Shown: piece by piece, positions 5,669-12,076 of the stretch
Layout of the letters: each line of letters begins with the position of its first letter
Numbering within the stretch: position 1 is the stretch's first letter
NCBI GenBank assembly: GCA_029288275.1
Contig: JARIHM010000051.1
Span: 1 to 12,708, forward strand
Source of the DNA: Candidatus Saccharimonadota bacterium
Lineage (GTDB): Bacteria; Patescibacteriota; Saccharimonadia; UBA4664
Direction of reading: 5' to 3'
Length of the DNA stretch: 12,708 nucleotides
Program-made: the position numbers and the translations under genes
Notes under the pieces: generated by a model
The model's input: only the letters and a program-made list of their open reading frames with translations
What the model was told of the DNA's origin: nothing
Database searches by the model: none

Positions 5669-8029
5669 ATGAAACGACGACTATTCTCCAGCATCTGTAT
5701 AAGTTTAATATTGGCCAGCCAGACCCTGATGGGCGGTGTGGCATTGGCGACGGCGCCACCGACTCCGGCTCCGCCGGCTACGCCCACGCCACCACCCACT
5801 CCGACGCCCCCGGCTACGCCCGATCCATCGCCGAGCGCGACGCCTACGCCTCCACCTACGCCCACTCCACCGGCCACGCCACAGCCCAATCCGGACGGCA
5901 CTGGTACGGTGGGTGGCACCAGTGACAACAGTCAGGCTGGTGTCGCGACGTCCGGCCAGACGGGTGCTGGTCAGACTGGTCCCACGCAAACGCCAGGCCC
6001 CAATGGTCCTACCGGACCGTCCCAGCCCACTGGCGTTATCCCGGATTGGGTGTTCGACACCGTCTCACAGACTTGGGTGGCAGCCGATAAGAACTCCTTC
6101 ATGTACGACAAGAATGGCAGCGGCTACTGGCTATCGCCAAAGTACTATTATGACACCCGCGTTGGTTGGTATGAAATTGTGCCTGCCGGCTCGGTGCAGC
6201 CGTCATATATGATCACGGCGCCACGCGTTATTCATACGGCCTTTGGCGACATTGTGGTTGGTTCGGCCGATTGGCAACTGGCTAAAATGATGGGCATTTT
6301 GGACGCTCAGGGCCAGCCCACAGGTGCAGCTGCACTGAGCGTGAATGGTAGCGGTGCCGGTTCGGTTAACCAGGCTGGGATTGCGAATTCCACCCAGAGT
6401 TGGTTTGATCTCACAAACCTCGTTAATGTTATCAACACGCTGCAAAGTGCGGCCAGATCAGGCAATGTCGCTGTTGCTGGCAACACCAGCGTGGGCGACT
6501 CGGCAACGGGTGCGGCCGTGGTGCTAGCCAACCTAATTAACTTGCTCGCCTCAGCTTGGTCGTGGTCAAACGGCAATTTGACCTTCTTTATGCAAAACTT
6601 CTTTGGTAACCTTACCGGCGATATCAGACTGCAGCCCAATGCCAGCACGGGTGGCGGCGGTGCCCTCGGGGGCGGTTCGGCCGGTATCTCAAACACTGGC
6701 AATAGCTCGAACAACCAGGCCAACGTAGATACCAACAACACGCTCAACGTAAATGCTCAGAATACCGGCAACATTACCAATAATGTTGACCTCGATGCGC
6801 AGTCGGGCAATGCCACGGCCCAGGGTAACACCTCGGCTGGTAACGTCACCACGGGCAATGCCTACGCCGAGGCTAACATCATCAACCTCATCAACTCGTT
6901 CATTAATTCGGGCAGCTCCTTCTTTGGCATCCTGAACATCTTTGGTAGCCTCAACGGTGATATTCTCTTCCCGGACGGCTTCTTGAATGGCCTCCTAACA
7001 AGTAGCAATAGCGATCCCAACGGCGGTACGGCCACCAACAACACCACCGGTCCAAATTCAACCAACCAGGCTGGTGTGACGAATAATAACCAGACCACGG
7101 TGAATAACACCTCCGACTACGGCCTGGCCAATAATATCCAAACGACAGCCAACAGCGGCAACGCCACGAGTGGCAGCAATACCCAGAGCGGTTCTACGAG
7201 TACCGGCAACGCTACCACCTCTAACGGGCTCTTTAACCTAGTAAACAGCACCATCTTTGGCGACAATGCGGTGCTGGTGATTGTGAACGTAATGGGTCAC
7301 TGGGTGGGCAAGATTATGAATCTGGCTGGTGGCACCACCGAGGCAGCCCTGCTCACCGGCAACGCTGGCACCGCCAGTAACGGCGCGACTGGCCCAAACT
7401 CCACCAACCAAGCCAGTGTGAGTAACAGTAATCAGACCACGATCAACCAGACCAATAATGGTACCATTACCAACAACGTGAACGTGCACGCTGGCTCTGG
7501 TGACGCCACTGCCACGGACAATAGCCGGGTGGGTAATGTCTCGACTGGTAACGCCCAGGCAGCCTCAAATACAGCCAATATTGTCAACTCTGTGTTGAAC
7601 ATTAAGCATTGGTTCGGTGTGCTGGTGATCAACGTATTTGGTGACTGGTTCGGCAGCGTTAATGAGAACACCGATGCTGGTAATCTGCCAGCCTCCGCTA
7701 CTGCTGGCGGGCAGGGGAGCGGTCCGGCTGCGGCCGCCCCGGGTGTAAGTAGCTTAGCTGCCGGCGCGGCTGCAGCTCTCATGCCTAGCTCGGTGGCAGC
7801 CAGCGGTGCGCACTTAGGTAGTATGGCAAGCATAGTGGCTGGTACAGCCGCCGTTACGGGTGGTGCCGGTGCAGTGCTAGCTGCTACCCACGCTGCTGCC
7901 CCGGTTGTAACCGCTGTAGCGGCCGCAGCCAAGGGTAATGGTATGAACCTCCTGTTCATCATCTCGGCGCTCATGCTGCTGCTTGCCGGCGCAACTTTCT
8001 CGGTAGAGCGAAGACTCAAGCGGCGCTAG
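5669..8029 (+). CDS. Large anchored surface protein with Pro-Thr stalk, aromatic repeats and four long modules
   Basis: This 786-residue protein is laid out as: signal peptide 1-27 (cleavage near ALA-TAP); Pro/Thr-rich stalk 30-75; Gly/Thr/Gln-rich linker to ~122; aromatic domain 126-170 with three imperfect [FY]-D-...-W units (WVFD, FMYDKNGSGYW, YYYDTRVGWY); a transition region to ~225; four ~100-residue modules (226-323, 337-437, 453-553, 570-667); an Ala/Gly-rich segment; and a C-terminal membrane helix (759-776) ending ERRLKRR. Each long module has the Asn/Thr half seen in the neighbours (TGPNSTNQA, NNQ, SGNAT, GNTS.GN..TGNA) plus a hydrophobic half of the type NLxNS...F...N.FG...G. The only cysteine lies in the signal peptide. 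A GGGGGAG site precedes the ATG by 10 bases. The protein is exported and C-terminally anchored; adhesin or fibre scaffold is inferred. I cannot name a family. Confidence 0.88.
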   Translation: MKRRLFSSICISLILASQTLMGGVALATAPPTPAPPATPTPPPTPTPPATPDPSPSATPTPPPTPTPPATPQPNPDGTGTVGGTSDNSQAGVATSGQTGAGQTGPTQTPGPNGPTGPSQPTGVIPDWVFDTVSQTWVAADKNSFMYDKNGSGYWLSPKYYYDTRVGWYEIVPAGSVQPSYMITAPRVIHTAFGDIVVGSADWQLAKMMGILDAQGQPTGAAALSVNGSGAGSVNQAGIANSTQSWFDLTNLVNVINTLQSAARSGNVAVAGNTSVGDSATGAAVVLANLINLLASAWSWSNGNLTFFMQNFFGNLTGDIRLQPNASTGGGGALGGGSAGISNTGNSSNNQANVDTNNTLNVNAQNTGNITNNVDLDAQSGNATAQGNTSAGNVTTGNAYAEANIINLINSFINSGSSFFGILNIFGSLNGDILFPDGFLNGLLTSSNSDPNGGTATNNTTGPNSTNQAGVTNNNQTTVNNTSDYGLANNIQTTANSGNATSGSNTQSGSTSTGNATTSNGLFNLVNSTIFGDNAVLVIVNVMGHWVGKIMNLAGGTTEAALLTGNAGTASNGATGPNSTNQASVSNSNQTTINQTNNGTITNNVNVHAGSGDATATDNSRVGNVSTGNAQAASNTANIVNSVLNIKHWFGVLVINVFGDWFGSVNENTDAGNLPASATAGGQGSGPAAAAPGVSSLAAGAAAALMPSSVAASGAHLGSMASIVAGTAAVTGGAGAVLAATHAAAPVVTAVAAAAKGNGMNLLFIISALMLLLAGATFSVERRLKRR
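5756..5893 (+). repeat. Pro-Thr repeat stalk
   Basis: About 46 residues built from PTPPPT, PPATP and close variants, encoded by repeated CCG/CCA/ACG/ACT codons. Such segments form stiff extended spacers and are often O-glycosylated in other secreted proteins. Glycosylation here is not shown. Confidence 0.8.
6344..6637 (+). repeat. Long surface module 1 of 4
   Basis: Residues 226-323, the most diverged copy: SGAGSVNQAGIANSTQ, then ARSGNVAVAGNTSVGDSATG, then a hydrophobic part with NLINLLAS, the aromatic stretch AWSWSNGNLTFF, and FFGNLTGDI. Confidence 0.7.
6677..6979 (+). repeat. Long surface module 2 of 4
   Basis: Residues 337-437: SNTGNSSNNQANVDTNN, QSGNATAQGNTSAGNVTTGN, then NIINLINSFINSG and ILNIFGSLNGDILFP. 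Confidence 0.75.
7025..7327 (+). repeat. Long surface module 3 of 4
   Basis: Residues 453-553: TTGPNSTNQAGVTNNNQT, NSGNATSGSNTQSG, TGNATTS, then LFNLVNSTIFG and VIVNVMGHWVGKI. Confidence 0.75.
7376..7669 (+). repeat. Long surface module 4 of 4
   Basis: Residues 570-667: ATGPNSTNQASVSNSNQT, GSGDATATDNSRVGNVSTGN, then NIVNSVLNIKHWFG and VINVFGDWFGSV. Closest to module 3 in the GPNSTNQA region. Confidence 0.75.
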
Positions 8030-8043
8030 GCCAAAATATCCGA

Positions 8044-8076
8044 GCGAGGCCCTCTGCTACTGTCAGGGGGCCTCGC
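8044..8076 (+). terminator. Long hairpin after the 786-residue gene
   Basis: A 13-pair stem (8044-8056 with 8064-8076, one G-T pair, loop CTACTGT) starts 15 bases after the stop. The stem is very GC-rich, but only scattered T residues follow. It probably ends or stabilises the upstream message, since a separate -10-like box lies just downstream. Confidence 0.6.
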
Positions 8077-8110
8077 CGTCTTGAACCTAGCGCCCTCAGA
8101 TAAAAACCGC

Positions 8111-8116
8111 TACAAT
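8111..8116 (+). promoter_or_regulatory. Candidate -10 box for the PAP2-like gene
   Basis: TACAAT matches five of six consensus bases and is preceded by CCGC. Initiation about 7 bases downstream would give a ~23-base leader containing the AAGGAG site. No convincing -35 is seen at 15-19 bases; a TTGAAC at 8081 is too far away (24 bases). Confidence 0.4.
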
Positions 8117-8145
8117 AAGCGCTAAGTTTTCAAGGAGTTTCCACG

Positions 8146-8994
8146 GTGGTCTATAATCCCTACATTGTCATTCCGCTCGCCACGTGGGCTGTTGCCCAGA
8201 TTGCTAAATTTGTTTTAGCGGCGTTACGTGGTAAGCTCGATTTTCGCTATCTCTACGCTTCAGGTGGTATGCCGAGCGTGCACTCAGCCGTGGTATGTTC
8301 GCTAGCTACAACGTCCCTGCTCCTGGACGGCCCAGGTAGTCACTTGTTTGGGCTAACGGCCGTTTTGGCCGCCATCATTATTTATGACGCCCTGGGCGTG
8401 CGCCGGGCCACTGGCGAGCAAGGCGAAGCCATTAACATGCTGATGGCCAGCCTCGACCGCAGCAAGATCAAGTTGGAGCAGCCTGATCTACGTCTGCGCG
8501 AGGTGCTAGGTCACAAGCCCACCGAGGTAATTGTGGGCGGCATCGTTGGTGTCCTGTTGGGCGGGTTCTTTAATTACGATCACTTGGGTGCGTTGGGGCT
8601 GTTCTTGCAGAGTATCCCCGTAGCGCCAGAACTGTGGATCTACGCCGGGGTATTCGGGCTGATCGTCATTGCTGGCTGGGCACAACGGCTGGTGCTGCGC
8701 GCACGCTACCGTAAGTCGGCCACTATCGGCCGCCTCACTCGGCGTATTGTCACGGCTTCACAGACTGTGGGCTGGATCGGCCTCTTTACCGTGCTCTTTC
8801 AGTATGAGCGAGCCAGCTACGCGGCCTGGCGTCTGTGGCCATTGGCCATGCTGGCCATTGGCCTGGCCTGGGCTATTAGCCTGTTTGCAAGCTCATATCG
8901 GACGGTGCCAGAAGCCCTGGCGGCCGAGAATGATCAAGCTCGCAAGCTCAAGTGGCTGCGCTGGGGTACGAAGAAGGATAAGTCCAAGCGTTAA
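8146..8994 (+). CDS. Divergent PAP2 (DUF212) family membrane protein with extra C-terminal membrane domain
   Basis: The first ~155 residues match the divergent PAP2/DUF212 family (B. subtilis YuiD type), relatives of membrane lipid phosphatases whose own substrate is unsettled. Landmarks are KFVLAALRGKLDF, SGGMPSVHSA (45-47 region; the usual form is PSSHSA), YDALGVRRATGEQGEAIN and LGHKPTEVIVGG with its histidine. Family members are typically about 150-160 residues; this protein has 282. The extra part (about 160-282) has about three further membrane segments, a basic loop (RARYRKSATIGRLTRR), the FQYERASYAAWRLWPL motif and a Lys/Arg-rich tail. The start is GTG 8146, supported by AAGGAG (8132-8137) 8 bases upstream. 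It stands alone between hairpins, possibly with its own promoter. A role in undecaprenyl or phospholipid phosphate turnover is plausible from the family but not demonstrated. Confidence 0.88.
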   Translation: MVYNPYIVIPLATWAVAQIAKFVLAALRGKLDFRYLYASGGMPSVHSAVVCSLATTSLLLDGPGSHLFGLTAVLAAIIIYDALGVRRATGEQGEAINMLMASLDRSKIKLEQPDLRLREVLGHKPTEVIVGGIVGVLLGGFFNYDHLGALGLFLQSIPVAPELWIYAGVFGLIVIAGWAQRLVLRARYRKSATIGRLTRRIVTASQTVGWIGLFTVLFQYERASYAAWRLWPLAMLAIGLAWAISLFASSYRTVPEALAAENDQARKLKWLRWGTKKDKSKR

Positions 8995-9005
8995 TCACCT
9001 AGCAC

Positions 9006-9134
9006 GAGGGAGGCTGGTACTGGTTGAGACGAAAATGTCGACGACGAGCCTCATTGCTCGAGCGCTGAGTGAGGTAGGTTTAGGTCTTGGCAAAAGCGCA
9101 TGCTTTCGTGCAGCCAGTAGCTAGCCGTACCCTC
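9006..9134 (+). ncRNA. Candidate structured RNA in the gap after the PAP2-like gene
   Basis: The two ends of this stretch pair over three blocks: GAGGG (9006-9010) with CCCTC (9130-9134); GGCTGG (9012-9017) with CTAGCC (9121-9126, one G-T); TACTGGTTG (9018-9026) with CAGCCAGTA (9111-9119, one G-T). Only a small internal loop and one bulged G interrupt them. That is 20 pairs enclosing ~85 bases, which can form further hairpins: CGAGC-N6-GCTCG (9045-9060) or CCTCATT with AGTGAGG (9049-9055/9068-9074), and AAAGC-GCAT-GCTTT (9093-9106). I looked for SRP, tRNA, tmRNA and 6S hallmarks and saw none. No clear promoter or U-tract was found; it could also be a 3' UTR structure of the PAP2-like gene. 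Confidence 0.4.
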
Positions 9135-9151
9135 TCACCATAAGCATTTTG

Positions 9152-9164
9152 CGCTATACTAGCG
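9152..9164 (+). promoter_or_regulatory. -10 box with overlapping dyad, promoter of the first paralogue
   Basis: TATACT (9155-9160) ends 7 bases before ATG 9168, so transcription would begin at or beside the start codon and give a leaderless message; no Shine-Dalgarno site is present. The box lies within the dyad CGCTA-TAC-TAGCG (9152-9164). The -35 is weak (CTCTCA at 9132-9137, 17-base spacer). Confidence 0.5.
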
Positions 9165-9167
9165 ATA

Positions 9168-10685
9168 ATGGCTATTACTCTGCCTCATTTTGATCACCAT
9201 TATCGAGAAATGCTGCAAACCCGGCGCCGGTTTGCGGGTCTACTCGCCGTCTTGTTTGTTAGTTTATCGGTGGTGATAGGGCTGCAGTTTCGAGCTAGTC
9301 ATGCTACCACTCTCATTACCGTAAGCGGCCGTGTTTACAATGCCACCACGGGGGCTGGTTTAGCCAATGTGACGCTAAACTTGTGCGGCAATCCAAGCAC
9401 CGGTCCAACGGTCGCCTCGGTGGTAACGAATGGTGCTGGTAGCTGGTCTGTCTTGATCGGTCAGGATTATGGCTATTGCGTCCGTTATGTGAGCGGCGCA
9501 CCAGGGGGTCTCAATGGACCGAGTGCTCCGAATAATAATCCGGATGTGGGGGCACAGAAAACGTACGAGTGGCAAGCCGCGGGCATGAATTGCTATCACA
9601 ATACGACCGATCCGGCTTGCTCGGGTACGGCGCTGCAGACATGGGATCGTTCGATTGATACAGGCAACGATCTGGTTTTTACTACTGCTGCTACTCCAAT
9701 ACCTACACCGGTGCCTACACCTGCTCCCACGCCTAAGCCAACACCAGTACCCACGCCGGTTCCCACGCCCAAGCCAACGCCCAGGCCGCCGGTAACTTCA
9801 GTGCCACCGTCGGCCGCCGGGGGTGGTTCGACCCCAGTGGCTACACCTGCTCCAACCCCGGCTCCGCCTGCCCAGCCCACCAACTTCCAGGCTATAGTGG
9901 CCGGCGATAACGCCATTGTCTCGCTCTCCTGGAGCCCCGTTACGGCTGCGGCCGGCCTCAAAGGCTATGAGCTCGACCGCTCAACGAACAACACTGATTG
10001 GTCAAGCCTGGTTACAGCTTATAGCGATACCCAGTATCGTGATGAAACGGCGGCCTTCGGTGTTCATTATTATTACCGAGTGCGAGCCCAGGATAATACT
10101 GGTGGACTATCACCGTTTGCCACCGTGGATGCCGTCACGCCGGCCTTCCAAGGCAACGCAGTGGGGGATGTCTCATATACCAGCGAAGATAGCCTCGCTG
10201 CCGTGGCTCTCCCCGGCGGCAGCGTCAGCGATCAGGCCAACTGCAGCCTGAACGCTGATACTCAGCAACGCAAGCCACAGAGCACCAAACAGACGATTGT
10301 GCTCGGCCCGTACGCCTTTGTTTGCAAGGCCATTTCGGGCAATGTCATTACCGACTATAATCATCCAGTCCGCTGGACGCTTAATCTCAAAAACAAGCTG
10401 AGTGGTTACACTACGCCGGTGGCAGCCGTTCTGGCGAGTGATGGTACGGCCAAGGTGATTCCAGGAGCCAGCTATGATGCCAAATCGCAGGTAATGAAAT
10501 TCAGCACCATTCCGACCGGACCGGTGGTAGTGCTAGCTAGCAAGACCACGCCGATTCCTTGGTCGCTGTTGGTACCGCTGGGAGTAGTGATGCTAGGGAT
10601 TGCCGGGGTCTTCATATGGCTGCTACGGCGGCGTCAGACCTCCAATTATAATGAGTATCTGCGCTCCAAATACTACAACTTGTAG
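9168..10685 (+). CDS. Membrane-anchored Ig-like/FnIII surface protein, paralogue 1
   Basis: A 505-residue protein. Residues 22-41 form an N-terminal hydrophobic signal or anchor after QTRRR. Residues 50-172 resemble carboxypeptidase-regulatory/SdrD-B-like Ig folds (VSGRVYNATTGAGLANVTL). Residues 177-233 are a Pro-Thr stalk of PTP-x repeats. Residues 236-325 are a fibronectin III domain (LSWSPV, GYELDRS, HYYYRVRAQD). Residues 335-460 are a beta-rich region of unknown family. Residues 464-486 are a membrane helix, then RRR and a short tail ending NYNEYLRSKYYNL. Cysteines at 73, 104, 142, 151, 359 and 386 all have counterparts in the next gene, suggesting disulphides outside the membrane. No enzyme motif is seen. 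It starts at ATG 9168 directly behind a -10 box, probably leaderless. Adhesin or surface stalk is an inference. Confidence 0.87.
   Translation: MAITLPHFDHHYREMLQTRRRFAGLLAVLFVSLSVVIGLQFRASHATTLITVSGRVYNATTGAGLANVTLNLCGNPSTGPTVASVVTNGAGSWSVLIGQDYGYCVRYVSGAPGGLNGPSAPNNNPDVGAQKTYEWQAAGMNCYHNTTDPACSGTALQTWDRSIDTGNDLVFTTAATPIPTPVPTPAPTPKPTPVPTPVPTPKPTPRPPVTSVPPSAAGGGSTPVATPAPTPAPPAQPTNFQAIVAGDNAIVSLSWSPVTAAAGLKGYELDRSTNNTDWSSLVTAYSDTQYRDETAAFGVHYYYRVRAQDNTGGLSPFATVDAVTPAFQGNAVGDVSYTSEDSLAAVALPGGSVSDQANCSLNADTQQRKPQSTKQTIVLGPYAFVCKAISGNVITDYNHPVRWTLNLKNKLSGYTTPVAAVLASDGTAKVIPGASYDAKSQVMKFSTIPTGPVVVLASKTTPIPWSLLVPLGVVMLGIAGVFIWLLRRRQTSNYNEYLRSKYYNL
9696..9866 (+). repeat. Pro-Thr stalk of paralogue 1
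   Basis: About 57 residues of PTPVPTPAPTPKP-type repeats, including two copies of a PKPTP block and a Gly/Ser interruption. The matching linker in the second paralogue is only about 20 residues, so the spacer has grown or shrunk since duplication. Confidence 0.75.
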
Positions 10686-10693
10686 CGACTAGA

Positions 10694-10738
10694 ACGATCT
10701 TGAGTAAACTTACCAGATGTGGTATGGTAAAGGATCGT
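10694..10738 (+). promoter_or_regulatory. Promoter with nested inverted repeats, second paralogue
   Basis: TTGAGT (10700-10705), a 17-base spacer and TATGGT (10723-10728, extended by an upstream TGG) form a plausible promoter. Initiation would fall at about 10735, next to GTG 10737. The inner dyad TTACCA-N9-TGGTAA (10710-10715/10725-10730) overlaps the -10, and the outer dyad ACGATC/GATCGT (10694-10699/10733-10738) reaches the start codon. These could be operator sites. Confidence 0.5.
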
Positions 10739-12065
10739 GCAAACATCATTTTTCGCAATCGTACTGGACCAGGCCCGAATGTACATCGCTATAGCGATGG
10801 TACTTGTGATGGCTAGCCTGCCCACGCTTGCGGCGCAGGCTGATAGTCCGGTGACTCTGTCCGGCCGGGTATACAACGCTACGACCGGTGTCGGCTATGC
10901 CGGCGTCACACTCGGCCTATGCGGCCCGGCCGATGTTACCACCAACGCGAACGGCAACTGGCAGGCCACTGTGGCAAGCGGCACTGGGTATTGTGTGCGC
11001 GTGGCGGGTGGTGCGCCAGCTGGCGTGAGTGGCCCTGCTACGCGTAACAATCCAGCCGTGGGGGCTGCCACCAGCTACGAGGCTCAGCTGGCCGGCGTGA
11101 CCTGTGCCCAAACCACCTGCAACGCCGACCAGCAGCGCTGGGACCGAGCGGTCGACGGCGGTCTGGATTTCATTTACACCAATGGTGCTCCGGCCGTTGC
11201 AACCCCGGCCGCCACACCGGTACCCACGCCGGCCCCCAGTACCGGTGCCCCAGCTACACCCAGCGACTTCACGGCCCAGACCGGTCCCGGCGGCCAGCGG
11301 CTTGTTAGCCTAGCCTGGAAGGGCGCCGACGATCCTGCTACGGTTACTAGCTACAAGCTGGAACGTTCTATCGATAACGCTACCTGGACCGCTATTGGCG
11401 GTACTCTCACCGGCACTTCATATAACGACACCGACGTGTTGCCAGATGTACATTATTACTACCGGCTGAGCGCGCTCGGCGCGACCGGCCAGGCTTCAGG
11501 TTACGCCATCACTGATCTTTCAACCGGCAATGTACTGTCGGCCCAAACGACCGCCGCTCCGCCCAGCTACACCTCGGACGACAAGCTGGCTACCGTTACG
11601 CTATCGGACGGATTACCCGACGGCGCCACCTGCACACTGTCTACGGCTGACCGTCCACAGTCTGGCAGCGATACGGCTATTGCCGGCACCTACACGCTTA
11701 CTTGTCATGATGGCACTGGTGCTGGTCTAACCAACTTCAAGCCAACGCTCACTTGGAAGTTCAGCCTGAAAAAGCCACTCCAGGGCTATGTGTCGCCCCA
11801 GGTCGTTAAAGTAGACAGTGACGGTCACACTACCATCCTGAACGGCGCCAACTACGACCAGCAGGCTGGTACCCTGAAGATTACCGCACCGCTCGATGCT
11901 CATTTGGCCGTTATGGCTGCTCAGCCGGACCGCAGCTGGATCACCTATCTGGTGGTCGGTGGGGTGGTATTGCTGGTGCTAGCGATACTGGCTATTATTC
12001 CCATTCGCACTATGCGCAAGCAGAGCTATCAGGAATACATTCGCTCCAAGTACTACAATTTGTAG
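10737..12065 (+). CDS. Membrane-anchored Ig-like/FnIII surface protein, paralogue 2
   Basis: A 442-residue paralogue of the preceding gene. Residues 15-35 are a hydrophobic signal (MYIAIAMVLVMASLPTLAAQA). The Ig-like domain (38-147) carries LSGRVYNATTGVGYAGVTL, followed by a short Pro/Thr linker (152-172), a fibronectin III domain (174-262: VSLAWKG, SYKLERS, HYYYRLSALG), the unknown beta region (277-395) and a membrane helix (401-421). The basic tail ends SYQEYIRSKYYNL. All six cysteines of paralogue 1 are matched (62, 86, 123, 128, 299, 323). Start choice: GTG 10737 fits a leaderless message from the promoter just upstream (an AAGGA lies only 2 bases before it). ATG 10779, 14 codons later, would still leave a good signal peptide. 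The last codons of the two paralogues use different synonymous bases, so the protein tail rather than the DNA is conserved. Confidence 0.87.
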   Translation: MQTSFFAIVLDQARMYIAIAMVLVMASLPTLAAQADSPVTLSGRVYNATTGVGYAGVTLGLCGPADVTTNANGNWQATVASGTGYCVRVAGGAPAGVSGPATRNNPAVGAATSYEAQLAGVTCAQTTCNADQQRWDRAVDGGLDFIYTNGAPAVATPAATPVPTPAPSTGAPATPSDFTAQTGPGGQRLVSLAWKGADDPATVTSYKLERSIDNATWTAIGGTLTGTSYNDTDVLPDVHYYYRLSALGATGQASGYAITDLSTGNVLSAQTTAAPPSYTSDDKLATVTLSDGLPDGATCTLSTADRPQSGSDTAIAGTYTLTCHDGTGAGLTNFKPTLTWKFSLKKPLQGYVSPQVVKVDSDGHTTILNGANYDQQAGTLKITAPLDAHLAVMAAQPDRSWITYLVVGGVVLLVLAILAIIPIRTMRKQSYQEYIRSKYYNL

Positions 12066-12076
12066 ATTTTAGGTCG

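Noticed and set aside
3794..7669. Curli (CsgA) homology of the Asn-rich modules
   Set aside because: Asn-rich spacing recalls curlin repeats, but the unit is ~75 residues or more rather than ~22, and no CsgB/E/F/G-like genes are visible; only an analogy is kept.
7432..8019. 195-codon antisense frame opposite the end of the large surface protein
   Set aside because: Its Ala/Leu/Pro-rich product is the mirror of the GC-rich Ala/Gly codons of the real gene.
9035..9124. 29-codon ORF from ATG 9035 to TAG in the gap after the PAP2-like gene
   Set aside because: No Shine-Dalgarno site, no recognisable product, and it lies within the predicted RNA fold; not enough to call a gene.
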